A DNA stretch of 64,000 bases from Atherix ibis (lineage: Eukaryota > Arthropoda > Insecta > Diptera > Athericidae): NCBI GenBank assembly GCA_958298945.1, contig OY282606.1, positions 71,783,622-71,847,621 on the forward strand, read 5' to 3'. The notes below the pieces were generated by a model. That model was not told the DNA's origin and made no database searches. It saw only the letters and a program-made list of their open reading frames with translations. Shown in pieces: positions 23,185 through 34,005 of the stretch; position 1 is the stretch's first letter; every line of letters begins with the position of its first letter. A program made the translations under genes and the position numbers.

Positions 23185-25020
23185 TGATCAACTACAGCCA
23201 TCTAGCGAAGAAGTAATGTATTTCTTTTTTTTGGATTTTGGTTTTGTTATATTTAAAAATCTATTTATTCACGTAATTTATTTAAAACTTCTTATTGCAT
23301 ATTGAATAAATTTACATATTAAAAATTAAAAACTGATATTTTTTGACATTTTAATTAAAATTTACGAGCTATATCCGGTATCTTTTATAAAAACATATGG
23401 AAAATCTTTACTTTAATACACGTTTCCAGTAGCATAGAAAGTAAAAGTTGATTAATAATTTCATTAGAATTTTATCATGAACATATAATAGTAAATAGTT
23501 TAGTTCTACTGATCTAATAAGAGGTGTTAATATCAGTTAAAAATTATACGTACTAAATATAGTTTAATCGCTTAAAGTCATCTTACCAGTCATATTTGTA
23601 TGTATTCAATAACATTTCCACAGGTTATCTGTTTATATGATAACATAGTTGCATCCCTTCAGAAACATTCTATTTTATTGAATTTATTTAATCCAAATTT
23701 ATAACTATAACTATAAAAAAATCAATATTAACATTGTGAGCAGTTTTGCTTTATAAAACAATATTAAAATAATTCTACTTTGTTAAAATAATTGCTTGTC
23801 GTCTATCTTCATTTCATATCAATTATTTTTTTTATTATAAAATTGTTCAATATCGACAATTTGTATGTTAAATAATTGGTCTGCAGTCCATGTACTCGTA
23901 CATTTGAGAATAAAATACGTACTCGGAATTTTATATAAATTGCTCGAGATTAATGCAAAAATGCGGTTATTAGAGAAATAATATGCAACACTATCGTATG
24001 TAGATCTTAAATTGATGTCTTTCTGGATTACCTTCTGACAAAAAAATACAATAATACTTCCACAATAAAAATTCGAAATTTAAAAAAAAATCTGTAAGTA
24101 TATAGATTCTCTGTTTCAAGAAGTGCTCTCATAATCTATTTGGTGTTATGTCAATCAAATATGAAAAATTGTACCCGTCGAACAGTTACAGAGCAGATCT
24201 CTAAAAATAAGTCCTAATACTCGTAATATTAGAAGTTCTTATGTAAATATGATGATACAGAATGACAGTCAAGGAAAACTTCTTTGAACATCCGGTGACA
24301 TCACATATTCTGCGGTTAAGCTAACCAATAATTCAACTTGAGACTATATAAAGCTAGCTGTGGTGGTAACATGGAAAAAATTGGATTATCCAATTGAGCG
24401 TTCATCGACAATCAGAGTATTGATAATTAGCCTGACAGGAATAATTACATCAGTTAATCAAGCCTTTTCCCAGTGTTTTTTTTCTATTTTTAATAGTTTT
24501 TTTATCGCTTCTACTACTTTATACTAAATGTTCCCCACAAAAAAAAGAACGAAGTATTTTATTAACTCGAGTGTAAAAAAAACTGTTTTGTTTTGTGGTT
24601 TTTTGCTACCATTTATACGTATAATAAGTGTTGTAGATGAACAAGCAGATCAAAAATCATCTAATCGACGAACTAAGAAACTAACCAACCAACTAATCAA
24701 GTAACGCAGCAATTCAATCCTAAATGATGATCATCATGACTAGGATTCCCATAGAATTTTTGTTATCTGGAATAGGAATTTATTCTTCTATTCATTTTTA
24801 ATAAGGTGTGGACTTAACCACCACTCATGATCTAATCCGGATTATTATGTGTACTGCATTTATGGTCATTGCTGCACACAGACAAATCGACATTCGTTCG
24901 GACGAGTACTCACAGTTAAAACTATGTGAACTGACAATGAGAGTAAATAGATTCAAAAATAATATTTTTTATATGCTGTGGGAGAGGAAAAAAATTCTCA
25001 GTGGTTCTATTGAGCTGTAG
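23185..25020. other. AT-rich spacer upstream of cuticular gene 2
   Basis: No gene recognised. Begins just past a GCCATCTAGCG motif at 23197-23207. A second TATATAA at 24345-24351 has no good initiator at the expected distance, so it may be an alternative or decayed promoter. Confidence 0.45.
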
Positions 25021-25024
25021 TATG

Positions 25025-25061
25025 TATAAAAGGAGTAAGTTTAGTAAATGAGAATCAGATT
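25025..25061 (+). promoter_or_regulatory. Core promoter of cuticular gene 2 (TATA + initiator)
   Basis: TATAAAAG at 25025-25032 and TCAGATT at 25055-25061 place the probable start A at 25057, 32 nt downstream of the TATA. The 5' UTR would be about 90 nt and unspliced, ending at ATG 25147. Confidence 0.65.
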
Positions 25062-25146
25062 CGCATAGAATTTGCTATTGAACGGATTGAACTGGACAAC
25101 GAACCGAAAAATCAAATAAGTTTTTGATTTTTAGAATATTAAAAAA

Positions 25147-28100
25147 ATGTGGTTCGGATTTAGTGCAATATTTTCTGTTCTGCAATTAACATCCTATGTT
25201 AATGCTTGGGAAAATCTGCCGCATCTTCCAACCGGAAAACGTGCGGAATATTATTTGCAAGGCTCCGATGGGAGCTACAAGTACGGTTACGATACTGGAT
25301 TAGGAGCATTTGCCAAGCAGACAGTAGATCCTTACAATCAAGTATATGGTCATTTTTCATATCCACTCAATGGAAAAGTATTCGATGCCAAATACACATC
25401 AGGTGTGCATGGTTATATTCCTGAAATAACGGAGTATAGTGTAGGCTCAGCAGTGTCTAAATCAACTAAACAAGCTGATGATCAATTGCTCACGTCTTCT
25501 CATAATACTGGTGCGTCTTCAAGGCGAGAATCTGCAGATGTAAAGGGACACTATGATTTTACTAATCAAGCAGGATATCATGATCTATCATATAGTGTAG
25601 GACAAAATATTGGATTTTTAGCCATTGGAGGCAGCCTAAGTAAACCCAATGGACTGAGAGAATCTAAGCAAGTACATGAAGCTCAACATCAACAACCAAT
25701 TATAGGAAGTAAAAACACAAAAAGTTTTGTTTTGCATCCAAATGGTGCTTATAGTTTTTCATATTCTACTGGCACATCATCGGGACAAGAAGCTCAAAAA
25801 GTTGATGGGCAGACTCGTAATAACTATGGTTACAATAATCCGGCTACAGAAGGACATATAACTACTGAAAACAATGGCAAATCAAATGCACATTCCTTAG
25901 GAAAAACGTCAGTTCCAGCTATTCCCGCAGTCTCTATTCAAGGTACAAATAATGTGCTAAGTAACGCGAAGCAAGATGGTTCTTATGCGTTCTCGTATTC
26001 TACGGACACTTCATCAAGAAAAGAGTCTGCAGATGCTGGTGGAAACGTACGGGGTAGTTACTCTTACACCAATGATGCTGGATCTCACGATTTATCATAT
26101 GAAGCTGGTGATGGGAAAGGATTCGTTGTAACGGGTGGAAGTTTGGCTACTCCGAACGGACATTTTGGAAAACAGAGTCATACAACTTCAGGCTCAGCTC
26201 GACCTCCTATATCTCCAGGCCTGTCAGATCAAACCCCCAGCAGTGGACAAAGTACATTGAACGAAGATGGATCATATGCGTTCGCTTATTCTACAGACAC
26301 TTCGTCAAGAAAAGAGTCCGCAGATGCAGGTGGAAACGTTCGAGGTAGTTACGCTTATACTAATGATGCCGGATCTCACGATTTATCATATGAAGCTGGT
26401 AATGGAAAAGGATTCGTTGTAACGGGTGGAAGTTTGGCTACTCCGAATGGACTTGTTGGAAAACAGAGTCATACACTTTCAGGCTCAGCTCGATCTCCTA
26501 TATCTCCAGGCCTGTCAGGTCAAACCCCCAGCAATGGACAAAGTACATTGAACGAAGATGGATCGTATGCGTTCTCCTATTCTACGGACTCTTCATCAAG
26601 AACAGAGTCCGCAGATGCAGGTGGAAACGTACGGGGTAGTTACGCTTATACAAATGATGCCGGATCTCACGATTTATCATATGAAGCTGGTGATGGAAAA
26701 GGATTCGTTGTAACGGGTGGAAGTTTGGCTACTCCGAATGGACTTGTTGGAAAACAGAGTCATATACTTTCAGGCTCAGCTCGACCTCCTATATCTCCAG
26801 GCCTGTCAGGTCAAACCCCCAGCAATGGACAAAGTACATTGAACGAAGATGGATCGTATGCGTTCTCCTATTCTACGGACTCTTCATCAAGAACAGAGTC
26901 CGCAGATGCAGGTGGAAACGTACGGGGTAGTTACGCTTATACAAATGATGCCGGATCTCACGATTTATCATATGAAGCTGGTGATGGAAAAGGATTCGTT
27001 GTAACGGGTGGAAGTTTGGCTACTCCGAATGGACTTGTTGGAAAACAGAGTCATACACTTTCAGGCTCAGCTCGACCTCCTATATCTCCAGGCCTGTCAG
27101 GTCAAACTCCCAGCAATGGACAAAGTACATTGAACGAAGATGGATCGTATGCGTTCTCCTATTCTACGGACTCTTCATCAAGAACAGAGTCCGCAGATGC
27201 AGGTGGAAACGTACGGGGTAGTTACGCTTATACAAATGATGCCGGATCTCACGATTTATCATATGAAGCTGGTGATGGAAAAGGATTCGTTGTAACGGGT
27301 GGAAGTTTGGCTACTCCGAATGGACTTGTTGGAAAACAGAGTCATACACTTTCAGGCTCAGCTCGACCTCCTATATCTCCAGGCCTGTCAGGTCAAACTC
27401 CCAGCAATGGACAAAGTACATTGAACGAAGATGGATCGTATGCGTTCTCCTATTCTACGGACTCTTCATCAAGAACAGAGTCCGCAGATGCAGGTGGAAA
27501 CGTACGGGGTAGTTACGCTTATACAAATGATGCCGGATCTCACGATTTATCATATGAAGCTGGTGATGGAAAAGGATTCGTTGTAACGGGTGGAAGTTTG
27601 GCTACTCCGAATGGACTTGTTGGAAAACAGAGTCATACACTTTCAGGCTCAGCTCGACCTCCTATATCTCCAGGCCTGTCAGGTCAAACCCCCAGCAATG
27701 GACAAAGTACATTGAACGAAGATGGATCGTATGCGTTCTCCTATTCTACGGACTCTTCATCAAGAACAGAGTCCGCAGATGCAGGTGGAAACGTACGGGG
27801 TAGTTACGCTTATACAAATGATGCCGGATCTCACGATTTATCATATGAAGCTGGTGATGGAAAAGGATTCGTTGTAACGGGTGGAAGTTTGGCTACTCCG
27901 AATGGACTTGTTGGAAAACAGAGTCATACACTTTCAGGCTCAGCTCGACCTCCTATATCTCCAGGCCTGTCAGGTCAAACCCCCAGCAATGGACAAAGTA
28001 CATTGAACGAAGATGGATCGTATGCGTTCTCCTATTCTACGGACTCTTCATCAAGAACAGAGTCCGCAGATGCAGGTGGAAACGTACGGGGTAGTTACGC

Positions 28101-30093
28101 TTATACAAATGATGCCGGATCTCACGATTTATCATATGAAGCTGGTGATGGAAAAGGATTCGTTGTAACGGGTGGAAGTTTGGCTACTCCGAATGGACTT
28201 GTTGGAAAACAGAGTCATACACTTTCAGGCTCAGCTCGACCTCCTATATCTCCAGGCCTGTCAGGTCAAACTCCCAGCAATGGACAAAGTACATTGAACG
28301 AAGATGGATCGTATGCGTTCTCCTATTCTACGGACTCTTCATCAAGAACAGAGTCCGCAGATGCAGGTGGAAACGTACGGGGTAGTTACGCTTATACAAA
28401 TGATGCCGGATCTCACGATTTATCATATGAAGCTGGTGATGGAAAAGGATTCGTTGTAACGGGTGGAAGTTTGGCTACTCCGAATGGACTTGTTGGAAAA
28501 CAGAGTCATACACTTTCAGGCTCAGCTCGACCTCCTATATCTCCAGGCCTGTCAGGTCAAACCCCCAGCAATGGACAAAGTACATTGAACGAAGATGGAT
28601 CGTATGCGTTCTCCTATTCTACGGACTCTTCATCAAGAACAGAGTCCGCAGATGCAGGTGGAAACGTACGGGGTAGTTACGCTTATACAAATGATGCCGG
28701 ATCTCACGATTTATCATATGAAGCTGGTGATGGAAAAGGATTCGTTGTAACGGGTGGAAGTTTGGCTACTCCGAATGGACTTGTTGGAAAACAGAGTCAT
28801 ACACTTTCAGGCTCAGCTCGACCTCCTATATCTCCAGGCCTGTCAGGTCAAACTCCCAGCAATGGACAAAGTACATTGAACGAAGATGGATCGTATGCGT
28901 TCTCCTATTCTACGGACTCTTCATCAAGAACAGAGTCCGCAGATGCAGGTGGAAACGTACGGGGTAGTTACGCTTATACAAATGATGCCGGATCTCACGA
29001 TTTATCATATGAAGCTGGTGATGGAAAAGGATTCGTTGTAACGGGTGGAAGTTTGGCTACTCCGAATGGACTTGTTGGAAAACAGAGTCATACACTTTCA
29101 GGCTCAGCTCGACCTCCTATATCTCCAGGCCTGTCAGGTCAAACCCCCAGCAATGGACAAAGTACATTGAACGAAGATGGATCGTATGCGTTCTCCTATT
29201 CTACGGACTCTTCATCAAGAACAGAGTCCGCAGATGCAGGTGGAAACGTACGGGGTAGTTACGCTTATACAAATGATGCCGGATCTCACGATTTATCATA
29301 TGAAGCTGGTGATGGAAAAGGATTCGTTGTAACGGGTGGAAGTTTGGCTACTCCGAATGGACTTGTTGGAAAACAGAGTCATACACTTTCAGGCTCAGCT
29401 CGACCTCCTATATCTCCAGGTCTATCAGGTCAAACACCCAACATTGGCCAAAATACATTGAACGAAGATGGATCATATGCGTTCTCTTATTCTACGGATA
29501 CTTCATCAAGAACAGAGTCCGCAGATGCAGGTGGAAACGTTCGGGGTAGTTACGCTTATAGAAATGATGCCGGATCTCATGATTTATCATATGAAGCTGG
29601 TGACGGAAAAGGATTCGTTGTAACGGGGGGAAGTTTGGCTACTCCGAATGGGATTGTTGGAAAACAAAGTCACACACCTTCAGCCTCAGCTCGACCTCCT
29701 ATAGCTCCAGGCCTATCAGGTCAAACCCCCAGCAGTGGACAAAGTACATTGAACGAAGATGGATCATATGCGTTCTCTTATTCTACGGACACTTCGTCAA
29801 GAACAGAGTCCGCAGATGCAGGTGGAAACGTACGGGGTAGTTACGCTTATACAAATGATGCCGGATCTCACGATTTATCATATGAAGCTGGTGCTGGGAA
29901 AGGGTTTATTCCAAAGAGTGGAAGCCTTGCTAAGCCAAATGGACTTAGCCACACTACAGTTAATTCACCTCAAGGAACCACTTCGAAATTAATAGCATCA
30001 CCAATTCATATTAAAAATGACTACATCAAATTAACAAAATATCTTCCAGGAAAAAATTATGAAAAAACTGGCTATATTTTCGGCCCAAGTTAA
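25147..30093 (+). CDS. Cuticular gene 2: intronless 1648-aa poly-R&R chitin-binding protein
   Basis: Predicted secreted cuticle protein made almost entirely of R&R (chitin_bind_4) units. ATG 25147 starts a 20-residue signal peptide (MWFGFSAIFSVLQLTSYVNA). Three divergent units follow: about 39-97 (GSYKYGYDT ... KYTSGVHGY), 115-172 and 195-250. Then come 14 units on an exact 97-residue period from about 276 to 1600. Each unit reads DGSYAFSYSTD, SRTESADAGGNVRGSYAY, TNDAGSHDLSYEAGDGKGF and a Ser/Pro/Gly linker (GSARPPISPGLSGQTPSNG). The C-terminus (1600-1648) is non-repetitive and basic. Units 3-12 are nearly identical in DNA, while the outer units differ (RKES versus RTES, T versus S). R&R proteins usually have one such domain, so this looks like a multivalent chitin binder. 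Whether each unit binds chitin is inference. Confidence 0.9.
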   Translation: MWFGFSAIFSVLQLTSYVNAWENLPHLPTGKRAEYYLQGSDGSYKYGYDTGLGAFAKQTVDPYNQVYGHFSYPLNGKVFDAKYTSGVHGYIPEITEYSVGSAVSKSTKQADDQLLTSSHNTGASSRRESADVKGHYDFTNQAGYHDLSYSVGQNIGFLAIGGSLSKPNGLRESKQVHEAQHQQPIIGSKNTKSFVLHPNGAYSFSYSTGTSSGQEAQKVDGQTRNNYGYNNPATEGHITTENNGKSNAHSLGKTSVPAIPAVSIQGTNNVLSNAKQDGSYAFSYSTDTSSRKESADAGGNVRGSYSYTNDAGSHDLSYEAGDGKGFVVTGGSLATPNGHFGKQSHTTSGSARPPISPGLSDQTPSSGQSTLNEDGSYAFAYSTDTSSRKESADAGGNVRGSYAYTNDAGSHDLSYEAGNGKGFVVTGGSLATPNGLVGKQSHTLSGSARSPISPGLSGQTPSNGQSTLNEDGSYAFSYSTDSSSRTESADAGGNVRGSYAYTNDAGSHDLSYEAGDGKGFVVTGGSLATPNGLVGKQSHILSGSARPPISPGLSGQTPSNGQSTLNEDGSYAFSYSTDSSSRTESADAGGNVRGSYAYTNDAGSHDLSYEAGDGKGFVVTGGSLATPNGLVGKQSHTLSGSARPPISPGLSGQTPSNGQSTLNEDGSYAFSYSTDSSSRTESADAGGNVRGSYAYTNDAGSHDLSYEAGDGKGFVVTGGSLATPNGLVGKQSHTLSGSARPPISPGLSGQTPSNGQSTLNEDGSYAFSYSTDSSSRTESADAGGNVRGSYAYTNDAGSHDLSYEAGDGKGFVVTGGSLATPNGLVGKQSHTLSGSARPPISPGLSGQTPSNGQSTLNEDGSYAFSYSTDSSSRTESADAGGNVRGSYAYTNDAGSHDLSYEAGDGKGFVVTGGSLATPNGLVGKQSHTLSGSARPPISPGLSGQTPSNGQSTLNEDGSYAFSYSTDSSSRTESADAGGNVRGSYAYTNDAGSHDLSYEAGDGKGFVVTGGSLATPNGLVGKQSHTLSGSARPPISPGLSGQTPSNGQSTLNEDGSYAFSYSTDSSSRTESADAGGNVRGSYAYTNDAGSHDLSYEAGDGKGFVVTGGSLATPNGLVGKQSHTLSGSARPPISPGLSGQTPSNGQSTLNEDGSYAFSYSTDSSSRTESADAGGNVRGSYAYTNDAGSHDLSYEAGDGKGFVVTGGSLATPNGLVGKQSHTLSGSARPPISPGLSGQTPSNGQSTLNEDGSYAFSYSTDSSSRTESADAGGNVRGSYAYTNDAGSHDLSYEAGDGKGFVVTGGSLATPNGLVGKQSHTLSGSARPPISPGLSGQTPSNGQSTLNEDGSYAFSYSTDSSSRTESADAGGNVRGSYAYTNDAGSHDLSYEAGDGKGFVVTGGSLATPNGLVGKQSHTLSGSARPPISPGLSGQTPNIGQNTLNEDGSYAFSYSTDTSSRTESADAGGNVRGSYAYRNDAGSHDLSYEAGDGKGFVVTGGSLATPNGIVGKQSHTPSASARPPIAPGLSGQTPSSGQSTLNEDGSYAFSYSTDTSSRTESADAGGNVRGSYAYTNDAGSHDLSYEAGAGKGFIPKSGSLAKPNGLSHTTVNSPQGTTSKLIASPIHIKNDYIKLTKYLPGKNYEKTGYIFGPS
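25972..29946 (+). repeat. Coding tandem array, 14 units, 291-bp period
   Basis: The codon series beginning tctacgga occurs at 25999, 26290, 26581, 26872, 27163, 27454, 27745, 28036, 28327, 28618, 28909, 29200, 29491 and 29782, exactly 291 bp apart each time. No indel breaks the period. In units 3-12 I saw only two variable positions: a C/T in the linker (caaacccccag versus caaactcccag) and one ata/aca in unit 3. Confidence 0.97.
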
Positions 30094-30106
30094 AGCAATT
30101 CTATTA

Positions 30107-30112
30107 AATAAA
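30107..30112 (+). terminator. Poly(A) signal of cuticular gene 2
   Basis: AATAAA 14 nt after the stop codon, followed by a T/G-containing stretch. Position and sequence suit a short 3' UTR. Confidence 0.6.
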
Positions 30113-30119
30113 TAATTTT

Positions 30120-31560
30120 ATGGTACCATATATGTATGTATAAATAAGCAACCAGCAAAATATGCTGCAAAAATTCCAAAAAAAAAATGCTGCAAAAATT
30201 TTACTTCATTGCCATTTAATATAAAATTTTAAATTTTTAATTAATTAATTTTTTTTTTCAATAAAGAATATTTAATAAAAACCATTGAGGTAAAAAAATA
30301 ACATTAAGAATTTATAATTGCATAAACTTGAGAAGAAATTAGTCAATGCAAAGTAACTAACCAATTTTGCATACTTCTTGGCAATCTGTTTATTTTGTTC
30401 AGCGATTCCGATAGTAAGTCCCACAACCTCGTCCACTTTTTGAATGCTGAATTGAAATTATGAACATTTTTTGTTCCAAAACTGGGCTCTTTGTCAATAT
30501 TTATAATTTTTTTTTTGTGATGAGGAAGTATTAAAAATGGTGGTCTCATAAATATTATGAGCCCTTGTGCTTTTATGCAATAATAAATTAAGAAACTATC
30601 TTTGAAATTAATTCAAAAATCTAAAAATTTGCTCCACTTACCTAGAAACATAAATTGGAAGTAAAAATCATATATAATATCTTACAAGAGAAGATATCAT
30701 CTTGTAAATTAGAATAAATGTGCAAAACCTTACTAGATAGAAAATACCTTTAAGACCTCTACTCAGATATTGTACAGTTGATTTGTATGTGCTCAGAAAA
30801 CCTATTTACAAATTCAGTAAATATAATTGTAGGTACATACAATATTAAAATGATATGATTACATGATAGTCAAAATAAAAATTAGACACGTGCCAAATTA
30901 GGTAAATTAGGTAATGGACTCGGAAAAAGCAAATTATTTAATGATAATTGACACAGAAAATAGTGTAATATTTTATAGCAAATGGAATTGATATTTAAAG
31001 TAATTGTATATTGTTGAAAAATAAACTTTAATTAATTTTTTTAAATATTTTAGTATAAAGTATAATTCTTTCCGATTTTCTTACAGACCATCACTATTTA
31101 TGTATTCTTATAGTGTCATCAAAATTACTAGTAAGGATGTATGAATGTGTAAATATTAATTTTTGTTGCTGTTATAAAATCGGATATATTCTTATGCGAA
31201 GGATTTTTTTTTGTATTTTTAAAATATTATTCGTAATCTTAGATATTACTCGTAATATATAAAAATATTTTGGTGGGAGGGGGGGGGGGGGGGGGGGTGA
31301 GTTGGTTTATTTATAAAACTAAAAGTACAACCAGTTGGTAGTGGATTATTGATATTTTTGGTACTTCTGAAAGTTTATAATGACTGACCAGATTATATCC
31401 TTTTATAGTAAAGGATATAATCTGATTATTAATTTTTATTTTTCCTTTGATAAACCAATCTAAGAGAGTTTGAATTTGACTTAGATAATTTGTGGTGCTA
31501 AGCGGCGAAATAGGGTGGCTAAATAAGAAAACCGCACGCATAACGGGTCTACCAACCCGA
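30120..31560. other. AT-rich spacer with a G19 tract
   Basis: No gene recognised. A run of 19 consecutive G at 31279-31297 stands out in AT-rich DNA. The rest is simple AT-rich sequence. Confidence 0.5.
31279..31297. repeat. Poly-G tract (19 G)
   Basis: Uninterrupted G homopolymer preceded by tggtgggagg. May form quadruplex structure, and its length is likely to be unreliable in assembly. Confidence 0.9.
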
Positions 31561-31577
31561 ATTAGTATTTTCAATTT

Positions 31578-32083
31578 TTGCTCAAAAATTATACTAAAAT
31601 AATTCAGATCCGTTATGAAAATGGTCGATCTGTGAAAGCCACATTTCGTAAAATTCGCAATATGAGACTGCTATCAACAGTTTGGTGGAAAGATTTGATA
31701 CGTTTGGTACAAAATATAATGTACCAACAACAATACGTACTCGTACACGCCGTTCAGATGGAAATATTGCTTCGATAAGTAAACGTTCTCAACAATTTGG
31801 CCTATCAACAATGATGAGCGCTTGGAGAATTTTGCACAAGAATTTGGATCTTATGGCCTTATAAGGTCATGTTGTACCTTATAAGCCACCAAATTATTTG
31901 TAACGTAAAAATTAGCTGATTGAATCATTGGATCTTTTCGGACGAAGCTCACTTTTACTTAGGCAGCTATGTGAGCATTTATTCAACCACCATTAAATTC
32001 ATCATGTATCACTGTGCTACGCTTTACGTTCCGCAGGCATTATTGGTCTAGTGCTACAGTTACTGTTAATGGAGTTCACTATA
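31578..32083 (+). pseudogene. Tc1/mariner-superfamily (IS630-like) transposase relic
   Basis: Plus-strand pieces: IQIRYENGRSVKATFRKIRN (HTH start), then after a frameshift INSLVERFDTFGTKYNV, RTRRSDGNIASISKRSQQF and SAWRILHKNLDL. After a gap and further shifts come IFSDEAHFYLGSYV with the first acidic motif, and SATVTVNGVHYS. The last piece stops at the 3' end of the R1 LINE at 32084, so the LINE probably inserted into this relic. I did not find the remainder beyond the LINE. Confidence 0.65.
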
Positions 32084-33794
32084 GTTATAATGTTTTATTT
32101 AACGTGACCTAATTGTCTTTCAACGTAAAACCACGAGGCGCCTACGACTATATGGATTGAGTTAAGCTCAATCAACGCACCCCCATTACTGGTAGTTAAC
32201 AGTTAGTAATCAGTTACAAACCGACTACTCCACCGGCAAGGACTACCTAAACCTCTACTATCATTAGCAGTGACAGGGTCCGAGATAATTGCAAAATGGA
32301 TATTGCTAGTTACCTCCCCTCCTTCGATCCGTAGACCGTACCCGCGACATGGGTATTAACCACAGCCATCACGTTGCTGCCAAATGGCACCTTACCTAAA
32401 TCAGGTACAGTGTGTTTTCACACCATGAGGCACACCGATTCCCGTGGTACCAATTTTTGTTTTAAGACTACTTCGCTTTGTACCCCGCTCATTGAGCTAC
32501 GGTCAGGAATCTTGTAACTTCCTAGCCACCGCTAAGCCAGCTCAGGTAAGCGGGTTCGCCAAAACCCGAAAGTACAACCGGAATCGACCTTGGTCTTTTA
32601 TTCGGTTGTAGCCACCCTGCGTGTCATTCACACACTCATTCACACACTCAGTCTCGCTTTCCTCTTAAATAGTGCCATGGCAAATCTGTTAAGGCATTCT
32701 TACCTCTCTCTCACACCCAACACACCACTCACATCCACACCCTCATCATTCACCACGATTCAACATGCACCTAGGTCTTGTAAATCCCCATACAGGCCAC
32801 ACTCAATGAGAAGGGCTTGGCACTCTCCTCTGCCACCCCACAAGGGCATCTAGCCTCCGCAGCTAGACCACGCATGTAGAGGAGCCCATTCATACCGCCG
32901 TGTCCCGGGAGTAAATACTCGAGGTACAAACCAAATTCAAATCCATACGCAGATGCAAAGCACACATCCAAAATGAACATGTGCGTCCATCTGCCATTCA
33001 CACTTTCATCCCATCGACATTGCCAAATTTCATACATTCTGTCAACTAAGATCTTGAACCTCTTCATTCATAACCAAACAACCAGTAAGCGGGATGCCCC
33101 GCCGTAGACGGTAGTGGATACTTCCACGGAGCACCTCCAGGTCACATGAAATTTTTCCCATAAGAACCTGCATCGCCCCAGTTGACGTGGTTCTACATAC
33201 ATTCAAACATGCATACAAAGTCAGACGCTGGACTGGATTTATGTCCACCCTTGCATACTAGTGGTGCATAATGTCAGCCCACATACACGACGCATACATT
33301 GCACACGGAACAAATACACGCTTGTATAGGACTTTCCCCGCTCTAGATCGAAGTCCCCATTCTTTGCGAAATACTCGCACCAGCATGCGAACCAAACCGG
33401 TGACGCGTCCTGTTAGATGATGTTAGTGAGCTTCTCTCCAACCTTTACTCCAAGGTACCGTACTTCCCGTATACCGTGTATCGGACCCCGACCGCCTCTA
33501 AACGAATATTGGTGGGCCTCTTGGGCGCCAAAAAACCTCTCAACAACATACACACAGACTTCCATTCTGAAACATTCACTCCCATTCCCATATGCATATA
33601 GCAGCTTCCCGCTACCTCTACCGCATACCTACTTCCCCCCTCAATCAGAAGCAGAAGATCATCCGCATATGCGTTCATCATCATATTCCAGATGGCGGGG
33701 CTACAACAGAGACATGGTAGCCTATTTTTTATGACATGTTTGTCGACGACTTGTAGTTTCAACAGAAAGGTGCTACGTGCCACACTACCCAAGT
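32084..33794 (-). mobile_element. R1-clade LINE (copy G), reverse transcriptase to 3' end
   Basis: Longer copy of the element at 22.1 kb. The minus strand carries the RT catalytic core NAYADDLLLLIEGGSR at about 33655-33690, then PKRPTNIRLEAVGVRY. The thumb region is frame-broken at about 33250-33440 and is followed by QRLTLYACLNVCRTTSTGAM. Next is YEIWQCRWDESVNGRWTH with the CPCG motif at about 32840-33010, and a 3' UTR to 32084. Frameshifts and stops separate the pieces. The 5' boundary at about 33794, where the minus-strand frame begins MGSVARSTF, is approximate. The YADD and CPCG motifs plus their order support the R1 clade. Confidence 0.75.
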
Positions 33795-34005
33795 CGATTT
33801 ATTAACGAAATTTTCATACAAAATGTGTGGTCCATTCAAAATTTTTAAAAAGTGAACATTGTAGAGGATAGGGACAAGTATGCCGCCTTGTGTAACGCTG
33901 ATGCATATCGGAGAGCTATTTGAAAGTTCGTTGAATTTTTTTATTTGGAAAAAATAATTAAAGTATACGGTAATAGATGTGAGGAAGAATTCTATTCGAT
34001 ATTTA
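33795..34005 (-). mobile_element. Jockey-type RT fragment
   Basis: The minus strand reads FNYFFQIKKFNELSNSSPI then ISVTQGGILVPILYNVHF, the PQG-x-x-L-x-P-x-L-Y block of LINE reverse transcriptases as it appears in Jockey elements. The same sequence in the opposite orientation lies at 42139-42285. Confidence 0.5.

Noticed and set aside
24345..24351. TATATAA as the main promoter of cuticular gene 2
   Set aside because: No initiator at the right distance, whereas TATAAAAG at 25025 has one; kept only as a possible alternative.
30343..30549. 68-codon minus-strand frame next to gene 2
   Set aside because: No motif or context and composition like the spacer.
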